Assembly (NCBI GenBank): GCA_003990745.1
Contig: RBNI01004251.1
Coordinates: forward strand, 1 to 14,381
DNA: 14,381 nt
Reading direction: 5' to 3'
Source of the DNA: Jimgerdemannia flammicorona
Lineage: Eukaryota > Mucoromycota > Endogonomycetes > Endogonales > Endogonaceae
The notes beneath the pieces are model-generated. The model was not told where the DNA came from. It saw only the letters and a program-made list of their open reading frames with translations, and ran no database searches. Shown here in pieces: positions 7,815-14,381 of this stretch; positions within the stretch are counted from its first letter, which is position 1; every line of letters begins with the position of its first letter. The position numbers and the translations under genes are program-made.

Positions 7815-8852
7815 AGACATATTCCAGAAACACCTGCAGCCAAAGCTGCAGAAGTATAAGTAATTTGGAGCCAAGAATCATCTAAGAAAGAAGAAGCTCC
7901 TGACCAAGAAGTTTCTGAACAAGTATCTGAAGAAGAAGAGGTCCCCAAACTTATTCCCTGGGATAACTCTTGCTGGACACCACCTGAAGATAATGACTCT
8001 TAGAATATGGAAGAAGGACCCAGTACAATCTCCATTATTCCCAAGAAAGAAACTCACCAAGAAAGGGCTTTTTGGCTAGGAAGATGTCTACACCAAATAG
8101 TCTTCCACTCTCTCCAAGACTATTGCTATCAGTGCCATCTACTAGACCAACAGGAGAGACAGAGACCCTAGAGACCAGAACCCCTGAATATAGTTGTACA
8201 GTTAACTATCTTCTAAGAAGTTATTACCAAGTTACAAAGTCAATTCAGAGGACAAGGTCTCTTCACCCAAATAGAAGTATACTCCTTGTCCACTCTTCCC
8301 CCAACTTATGATTAAGATAGATACTGATTCCCAAGACAATAAGAAATCAAAAACTGGGAACATCATTTCTGAGTAATAGGATATTGTAACTATAGAAGAC
8401 ACCTAGACTACCAAGACTGCAGACATCAGAATATTCACCTCAGTCATGATGTTGTAATTCATATCTTGAAGAGAGGAGATAATAGAGACCAGATTCAAAA
8501 AAGCCAGACCAAGAAGCCAGGAAGAAGGATTCTCAAGATCTATGATCTAGGAGAAGACATCCTAGCCCTTATCAGACATACAACTCACTAAGAATGAGTA
8601 GAAGATGCCACCAACTTCATAGAAGCCCTAGACTCTACAGGAAGAAGAGAAATCAACTATCTCTGAGACCCCTCTACTGGAGCCAGATGGCTACATCTCA
8701 ACCTTAGAGTCTGGAGGCTCTCTGCTAGTAGAGCCTCAGCCCAAGGACAGCCTGAACTCAGTACCATTCGGGTGACACAAGACTCAGACAACACTTTCAA
8801 CAACATCTTCAAGTATTGGTGCTATCAAGATGACAAGCAACACACATTCTGG
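7815..8852 (+). other. Unknown C-terminal extension of the gag-pro frame
   Basis: About 345 codons continue in the polyprotein frame. They start with a Glu-rich stretch (about 7878-7945), then a Trp/Pro segment (WDNSCWTPPEDND), then a Cys/His-rich part around 8085-8145 and 8382-8445, then a mixed segment ending YWCYQDDKQHTFW just before the LINE. Eleven stops interrupt it. I find no reverse transcriptase, RNase H, integrase or chromodomain motif. The Y-Q-D-D at 8823-8834 lacks the hydrophobic flanks of an RT active site. It could be a second product such as an envelope- or nucleic-acid-binding-like protein, or a captured gene part. I do not recognise it. Confidence 0.4.
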
Positions 8853-10716
8853 TGAGCATACTGGGCAGGGGGGCCCCAGTGCCTTTGACTGGCAACATAT
8901 GGAGGAGGGTCAGGGTGCTGGTATTGGTATGCTGAGTGCTTTGATGAGGGGATGCAGGGCCAAAGGTGGTGGCAGAGGAGGTGCAAGGCTGCATGGGGGA
9001 GGGAGGATGACTTTCATGAATAAAGTCAGGATGGGAAAGCAGGCGACAGGGCTAGATGGCTGGCTGGAGCTGGGGAAGGTAGCTGCTACCTCGAGTGATA
9101 AGGAGGCCTCTCTACTGGAGGGACAGTGTAGTGGGGCTGGAGGTGTAGTGGCTGAGGTAGTGACTGCTGATAGCGGTGTAATGAGCAATCTGAAAAAAAA
9201 TCCAGATGTGACAGCTGATGGGGGACCTGGACAAGAGAGTGGCACGAGACCTGGGGACCTGGCTGATGGTGTGACAGGCCTCGTGGCAGCCCCGTTACTC
9301 AAGAAATCTAGATCGGAATTCGCCGTCATACTGTGCTTCCATGGCTTGGCAGTGATGGCAAAGATGGTGCTGGGGCTGCTGGCTAGCGAGGTGAAAGGTG
9401 CGGCCTCAGTTAAGTTTTTGAAGAAGCTGGAGGCAGTCGAGGTGGGGTTTGAAGAGGAGGGTTTGCTACTGGAGGCAGTGGAGAAGGGTGTGGTAGTGGG
9501 AGGGATTTCAATGCCAATAGCGAGGTATATGCATTGGGATCCCCAAGTGGTTCATCTGGTGATTGCAGATTTGCCAATAGTGAAGAAGGAGGAGGCGAGG
9601 AGGCTGGTCATGGATAGGGTGAAGGAGTATAGTGAGGTAGTCGACATTGGGTTCAGGGTATGGGAGGGGACTGAGCTCAGGACAGGTGATGTAGATGTCC
9701 GGCTGAGGCTGTTTGGGATAGAGAATACTGGGAAGGCTAGGGACTGGCTGGTAGCATTGAAGTGGGACCCAGTGGAGTGCAAGGTTTCGAGGGTGAAGGG
9801 GTCAGAGGAAGAGGAGGAGGACCTGCTGGAGGTGCTTGAGGACTTAGCAGGGGCTGTGGAGAGGAGACAAAGGGCTTGGAGGGCTTATGAGGATAGGACG
9901 GTAGTGGAGGTGATCAAGGGCAAGAAGGTGTGAATGGACAAGGTGCTCTGGGAGAAGACAAAGGAGAGACAGCTGTAGAAGGATTTGCTGGCCAGTTTGG
10001 ATGGGGGTCAAAGGGTGGGGGCTATGGAGGAGAGTACTTGAGCGAGTGCTAGCATCTGGGCAGAGGCTGGGCAGCAAGGGGGGAAGACGACAGAGAGTGG
10101 GGGACAGGGGCCAGAGGAGGCGGTAGTGGACACAGTGATGGTGGATGATAATCCAATCTAGTATGGTGTTCCCAAGGTGGGAGAAGGAGAGTTGGAGGAT
10201 ATGTCAGAGGATGGTTGGGATGAGTCTGTGCGAACTGAGGAGAGAAAGGAAGGAGAGGCAGATTTGGCGCAGGCAGCAGAGGTAGTTGGGGGGGAGAAGT
10301 GGCTGTTGAGGGTGCTGCAGAATGTGGCAGCTGAGGAACTGAGAGAGATTGACTTCTGGGTGATCAGTGAGGAATTCTGGGGGTGAGTGTTATGAGGAGA
10401 GGAGGTTGTGAGGAAGTTGAGAGATAAGATGATAGCAGCTCTTTTGGAGGCAGAGGAGTATGAGGTCACCGAGGCAAGGGAGGCAATGCTCTTGAGTATT
10501 GCTAATGAGAGGGCAGCTTATCTGTGGGGGCCATGAAAGGGACTGGAAAAGTGGCAGGTGGTGTGTAAGGAGCACCAGGCATCAATGGAGATAGTGGATA
10601 GTGAGGACTGTGCAGAATTGTTGGCAGCTCTGGATGAACAGCAAAATATGGAGGATGAGATTGTGGCAGAATGGAACCTGGATCTGGCTGGAGAGGAAGT
10701 GAGCATGGAATTATAG
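8830..10716 (+). pseudogene. LINE ORF1, decayed
   Basis: The frame is open from ATG 8830 to TGA 9931-9933 (367 codons). It then goes on in the same frame with protein-like sequence past stops at 9931, 9976, 10039, 10159, 10384, 10393 and 10534 to TAG 10714-10716, followed at once by ATG. The first codons overlap the presumed junction with the older element; ATG 8899 is a safer start for LINE-derived protein. The N-terminal 100 or so residues are Gly-rich. Residues about 240-297 (9547-9720) alternate hydrophobic strands and helices in a way compatible with an RRM-like RNA-binding fold, though no RNP motif is clear. A Glu-rich helical part follows, then a long charged helical region at about 10170-10700. 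ORF1 proteins bind the element RNA and form the particle with ORF2. The assignment rests mostly on position before the endonuclease. Confidence 0.55.
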
Positions 10717-10749
10717 ATGTGGGAAATCAACACTATCAAATATTTTACT

Positions 10750-11430
10750 ATGAATAGTATAACCAACATTTTTTCTTTGAATGTCAATAGGCTTAGGGGG
10801 ACTGGGAGGTGACATATGATTTTTGGATGGCTGAAGAAACTGGAGGCAGATCTCTTCTTACTTTAAGATGTACAGTGTGAGGGAGAGGAAGATGGACTGG
10901 AATAGACAAGAGAGTGGGGGGGGGAGGTAGTTTGGCAGGGTAAAGTGGGAATACTGGTTAGGAAGGGGAAAGGGGACATTGTGGGCACTGGACATTGGGG
11001 TAGTAGATTAGTGTGGGGGACATGGTGGAGGCCTGGATGGAACTCAATTGTGGTGGGATCTTGCTACTGCCCAGCTGAGAGGGGGTCTCGAGTGGCATGA
11101 ATTGGAGATCTGCGGGATTCTGGGCTCTTGGTTGAGGCTGGGGTGGACTGTCTGGGGGGTGATTTTAATATGGTACGGGAGAGTAGACTGGACAGAATGA
11201 ATGGGGGACAGGGTATGGTAGGAAGGAGTGGGGGATTGGAGGACTGAGAAGAGATGGAAAGACTCAGCTCTCTGGTGGATGCCATGTGACTTCAGGATGG
11301 GGATCGATATCTGTATACTCACTGGGTGGGAGGACTTGGTATTAGGATTGATTGGATTCTGACTGCTGAGTGTTGGGGCAATACAGTTTGGGAGACGATG
11401 GAGGTCAAGTGGTGTCCTTGGTCAGATCAC
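10750..11430 (+). other. APE-type endonuclease domain of LINE ORF2
   Basis: Signatures occur in the family order: LNVN (10777-10788) near the start, L-stop-DVQ at 10861 matching the LQ(E/D) metal-binding block, GDFN at 11158-11169, RIDWIL from 11344, and the terminal SDH at 11422-11430 with the catalytic Asp-His pair. This set identifies the apurinic-endonuclease-like nuclease of non-LTR elements. Stops at 10810, 10864, 10903, 11098, 11245 and 11287 inactivate this copy. Confidence 0.75.
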
Positions 11431-12099
11431 TGGGGTATTTGGGGAGGAGGGAGGTTTGGAGGGAGCAGAGAGGGGCCAGGGCACTGGCATCTGAACTCTT
11501 CACTGCTGGGTGAGGTGGACCTGTGGAATGCATGGGTGGTAGAGGTATGATCCAAGGTTAATAATTGGAGGTGAGCCGGGTTGAGGATTGGTGATAGGTA
11601 GCGTAGACTGAAATCTGAAGCTCAGAGGTACTGGGGGGAAGTGGGGAGGGAGTGAGGTGCTCAGCAGAGGAGACAAGTCCGGTGGGCATCTAGGAGACTA
11701 GAAAGACTACTTTTGAATTGGGCTGGGCTACTGGAGGAGGAGGAGGTTTTGGACTGGAAGACTAAGTGAGCTAAGCTGGAAGTGGTGGAGCTACAGGATT
11801 TGTTGAGGAAGGAGGAAGCAGTGCAGGCTCAGGCTATGGCAGCAAGGCTGTGGTGGCAGGGATTGGAAGAAGGAAAAAGGCCCACAAAGTTTTTGTCCCA
11901 TCTCCTTCATGCTAGGGGAGCAAGACACCGGTGGGAAGAAGTCCTTAATGATGAGAGAGAGATGGTACTGGGTGTGCAGGGGATCCTTGGCCAGCTGAGC
12001 ACCCACTGGAGTAACCTCTGGAGTAAAGAGGAGGGAGGGGAGGTAGTGTAGGACATTGAGCGGCATCTGGAAGAGTGGCACCCAGTTCCTGCAGCAGGG

Positions 12100-13000
12100 T
12101 TGGGGGATCTTGGCCAACCGGTTTTGGGAGAGGAGATCCTTCAAGTTCTGGTATCCACAACCCTGGAGACAGCACCTGGAGAGGATGGTTTGTCTTGGGA
12201 CTTTTGGAAATGTATGGCATCTATAGAGGAGGTTCTGGAGGAGATGTCGCTGATGTGTGATGAGGTCATCAGTACTGGAGAGTGGATTGGAGAGCAGCAG
12301 TTGGGGCTGGTATCTCTGCTGTACAAGGACAAAGGGCATTGGGAGGACTGGAAGAACTGGAGGCCAATTATGCTGCTAAATATGGACTGCAAGCTGGTCA
12401 CCAAAATCCTGGTGGCGAGGCTACAGAGTGTGGCCCAACAGGTGCTAGGGAAGGAGCAGCGAGGCTTTGTGGGGGGCCGACTGATCCGAGATGGCATGGT
12501 ATGGATTCACGGGGTCATTGAAGGTACTAGGGCTGCAGGGGTGAATGGCCGCTTGGTCTTCCTAGACCAGGAGAAGGCCTATGATAGGGTCTAGAGAGTT
12601 TGGTTAGAGAAGGTACTGGAGCACATTGGGGTACCAGTGGACATTTGTCAGTCACTCATTGGATTACTGGAAGGGAGTAGGGCTGCGATTCTAGCAAATG
12701 GACACAGGGGGGCTTCTTTCCCCTTGGGGAGGGGGGTGCCTCAGGGTGATCCACTATCATCTATCCTTTATACCTTTGCCCTGGAGCTGTTGTTGAATCG
12801 GATCCAGTAGAGAGTTGGGGGACTGAACATCTTGGGCATCAACTGGAAGGTGGGGGCCTTTGCCGATGATATGGTGGTTGGGTTGGGCTTGGTGGCAGAT
12901 GTAGCTATGCTCAAGGAGACAGTTGAGTGGTATGAGAGATGCTCTGGGGCGAAACTCAACTGACACAAGTGTGAGACAATGGTCCTTGGGGAAGGAGTCA
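12100..13000 (+). other. Reverse transcriptase domain of LINE ORF2
   Basis: Blocks in order: PGEDGLSWDFWK (12175-12210), a WRPIMLLN block (12358-12381), EQRGFVGGR (12454-12480), LDQEKAYDRV (12562-12591) with the first catalytic Asp at 12565, GVPQGDPLS (12736-12762), and the catalytic FADD at 12859-12870. All catalytic aspartates are retained. The LDQEKAYDRV and FADD forms are typical of L1-like non-LTR elements rather than of Ty3/gypsy (YxDD). Stops at 12592, 12808 and 12961 break the domain. Confidence 0.85.
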
Positions 13001-13917
13001 TAGGTGGGGACGTCATTGGAATAATTGTCCCAGCTGGAGGGATGGTACAGTACTTGGGTATCTATTTCTCAGTGTATGGCTCTTTACTTCCCAAGGAGTG
13101 GTGGGAGCACAAGCTGGTAGAATGGGGGAAAGCACTGACAAGTTGGGGTAGTAGACAGGTGTTGCTAGCAGGAAGAGTAACTGTTCTGAATGTGTATTGG
13201 ATGCCGAAGCTTTGGTATCTGGGCTATCATTTAGACTTCTCTAAGTGGGTGGTTAAGAAGCTTCTCAAGATGGCCCACTCTTGGCTCTGGGCTGGACACT
13301 AGAGTCAGATTGGTTGGGAGGTACTAGCACTACCTGTGGATCGTGGAGGGCTTGGCCTGATGGACTTTCCCAAGAGGCTACTCTGCTTGCAGGCTTGGTG
13401 GATGAAGAGGGCCAGTGAGTTGAGAGGAGGAGAATGGGTGCCCCTTATACAGCATTTGTGGGAGGTGAGGGTGTCGCCACAGGGTGGCTCAGGGGATCTA
13501 CTATCCTTGGTGGCCCTGGATGGTAGCCAGAGGATGAGATACAAAGGATTCTGGTGGGGAGTAGTAGATGGGGCCCATTGTATTGGGATCCATTGGCAAG
13601 GAACTGAAGGAGATAAGGACTGGGATCTGGAGATATGGAGGTGGGATAGGCTCTTGTTGGGAGGGAATCTGGTCAAGGACTTCTGCTTAGAGGAGGGTAT
13701 GGAGTGCCTTAGGGGTCTGGGTCAGGACCTTTGGCCAGAGACCTGGCAAGGGGCTGGGATTGGGGAGAGATGGGACTGGGCAGGCATCTGGTCTTGGTGT
13801 AAGATTGTGGCAAGGTGGCTCCTGCCAAAACTCTGGGTAGCATGGTGGAGGATGTTGCATCAAAATGTGATGCTAAACTTTAGAGCAGGTCATCTGGTGG
13901 ACAGCAGGTTTTTTGAT

Positions 13918-13989
13918 TGTGAGGAGTGTTATAATGTAGGGCAGGAGGGAGGGGTGGTGCAGACTCCTGAACATTGGCTGGGAGAGTGC
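13918..13989 (+). other. C-terminal CCHC-type motif of LINE ORF2
   Basis: The frame shows C-X2-C-X14-H-X4-C, with Cys at 13918 and 13927, His at 13972 and Cys at 13987, inside an HWLGECESMENFW context. This resembles the zf-RVT region found after the reverse transcriptase in L1-like elements, which helps to bind template RNA or target DNA. It lies in the longest open part of ORF2 (13303-14220). Confidence 0.6.
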
Positions 13990-14381
13990 GAGAGTATGGA
14001 GAATTTCTGGAAGATAGTTGGAGAGAGGTTGGGAGTGTCGGTGCCTGACCCTGAGGTGGGTGGGCAGTGGGCGGCACTGCAGTCAAGGCTGGTGGGGGGG
14101 GTGGGAAATGAGTGGCTGATGGTTGGTTGGGCCATCACAATATGGGTGAGACTCACAGAACACTGGCGGAGTACCTTTGAGGAGGGCCCCTGGAGGCCAG
14201 TGAGACAGAGGGTAGGGAGATAGGAGGAGCTGATGCTTGAGCTCTTCAAGGTATGGTAGATTGGTTAGGGCCCCAAGAGGGGGGGATGCAAGGGACTAGT
14301 AAGGAGGATTGTGACAAAGAGTGGTGGTAGAGTTGCAGTGATAGTGGATGGGGTGTCATTTGTAAGGACTAGGGAGGGGGG

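Larger units (their letters stand above)
3890..8852 (+). mobile_element. Decayed Ty3/gypsy-type element with gag and protease but no visible RT
   Basis: A 5' LTR, a primer-site region and one long, stop-riddled coding frame form a single unit, interrupted at about 8850 by a LINE. The coding strand is A-rich (for example 30 A against 6 T in 6841-6900), typical of LTR retroelement sense strands, and almost free of CpG. The order is Gag, zinc knuckle, AT-hook-like motif, protease, Zn-cluster-like motif and an unknown C-terminal part. More than 450 codons follow the protease without any reverse transcriptase motif. A 3' LTR is not in the window. Either pol lies beyond the LINE after an unusually long insert, or the element is non-autonomous and depends on a relative for reverse transcription. 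Confidence 0.65.
5133..8852 (+). pseudogene. gag-pro polyprotein pseudogene with a C-terminal extension
   Basis: A single frame carries recognisable protein from about 5133 to 8852 without a frameshift. It has 29 in-frame stops: TAA 11, TAG 7 and TGA 11, for example at 5346, 5352, 5769, 5829, 5967, 6303, 6420, 6447, 6483 and 6528. No ATG starts the Gag part; the codon at 5133 is ATA, possibly a decayed ATG. In order it holds a Ser/Glu-rich N-terminal segment (about 5529-5604), a capsid-like region (5619-6140), a charged linker, a zinc knuckle (6468-6509), an AT-hook-like motif (6693-6725), a Glu/Lys-rich linker, an aspartic protease (7149-7454), a Lys/Glu-rich linker, a Cys cluster (7701-7814) and an unknown part to 8852. 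The role would be particle assembly, RNA packaging and self-cleavage. This copy cannot make the full protein by normal translation. Confidence 0.7.
8850..14381 (+). mobile_element. L1/Tad-like LINE inserted in the gag-pro element (3' end outside the window)
   Basis: At about 8850-8870 the sequence changes from A-rich and CpG-free to strongly G-rich and C-poor (28 G against 6 C in 9421-9480), and CpG reappears. From here one frame encodes an ORF1-type protein, an APE-type endonuclease, a reverse transcriptase and a C-terminal CCHC-type motif, the usual order of a two-ORF non-LTR retrotransposon. There is no LTR and no frameshift, but 27 in-frame stops. The exact 5' junction, any 5' truncation, the 3' end and the target-site duplication cannot be fixed from this window. 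No RNase H domain is seen. Confidence 0.75.
10717..14381 (+). pseudogene. LINE ORF2 (endonuclease and reverse transcriptase), decayed and truncated by the window
   Basis: This frame is the same as that of ORF1 and starts with ATG 10717 directly after TAG 10714-10716; ATG 10750 is another possible start. It carries an APE-type endonuclease (about 10750-11430), a linker, a reverse transcriptase (about 12100-13000), a thumb/connection region and a CCHC-type motif (13918-13989). ORF2 nicks target DNA and primes reverse transcription of the element RNA on it. About 19 stops break the frame, the last at 14266, and coding-like sequence continues to the window end. Most stops are TAG or TGA, and several fall where Trp or Gln would be expected, for example TGA 12961 in a LN-stop-HKC context. 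No frameshift is seen, so decay came by substitution. Confidence 0.75.

Noticed and set aside
8823..8834. Y-Q-D-D resembling the YxDD box of a gypsy reverse transcriptase
   Set aside because: The flanks lack the hydrophobic strands around an RT active site, and none of the earlier RT blocks precedes it. It is most likely chance.
11791..12339. Minus-strand 182-codon frame opposite LINE ORF2
   Set aside because: It is the antisense of the linker and reverse transcriptase. Its Leu/Pro/Ser-rich composition follows from the G-rich sense strand and no domain is seen.
5133..14381. Reassigned stop codons (alternative genetic code) instead of decay
   Set aside because: All three stop codons occur inside the frames, other inactivating changes (zinc knuckle Cys to Tyr, lost ATG) are present, and the left part of the window has normal open frames ended by ordinary stops.

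Overview
The window looks like a repeat-rich part of a fungal nuclear genome. It is a stack of retrotransposons of different ages, with one unrecognised protein-coding reading frame between them. The fungal assignment is an inference from three things: Ty3/gypsy-type LTRs of about 1.15-1.2 kb, an L1/Tad-like LINE, and decay almost entirely by nonsense substitutions, as left by repeat-induced point mutation (RIP) or methyl-cytosine deamination. I cannot name the species or settle the phylum. No rRNA, tRNA, CRISPR array or clear housekeeping gene is visible.

Layout, left to right. (1) 1-1274, minus strand: the start of the internal region and the complete 5' LTR of a Ty3/gypsy-type element whose body lies beyond the left edge. 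CpG is common here, so this copy looks young. (2) 1292-2353, minus strand: a 353-codon frame broken by one TGA, encoding an unrecognised protein with an acidic C-terminal part. (3) 2354-2572: AT-rich sequence without a gene. (4) 2573-3763: a probable solo LTR of the same family in plus orientation, flanked by a 4-bp CTAT repeat. (5) 3890-8852, plus strand: a second, strongly decayed element with a 5' LTR and one continuous, stop-riddled frame. That frame encodes a Gag capsid region, a damaged zinc knuckle, an AT-hook-like motif, a retroviral-type aspartic protease, a Cys-rich Zn-cluster-like motif and about 345 further codons of unknown function. No reverse transcriptase or integrase is seen where they would normally follow the protease. 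(6) about 8850-14381, plus strand: a G-rich LINE, apparently inserted into the previous element, with an ORF1, an APE-type endonuclease, a reverse transcriptase with an FADD box and a C-terminal CCHC-type motif. It runs off the right edge.

The main structural observation is that both plus-strand elements keep a single reading frame over their whole length (about 3.7 kb and 5.5 kb) without any frameshift, yet carry 29 and 27 in-frame stops. CpG is almost absent from 2701-8830 (6 found by reading), clearly more frequent in the LINE, and plentiful in the first 2.4 kb. This fits three layers: an old gag-pro element and LTR, a younger LINE nested in it, and the youngest sequence on the left. The most unusual item is the gag-pro-Zn-cluster element that seems to lack pol.
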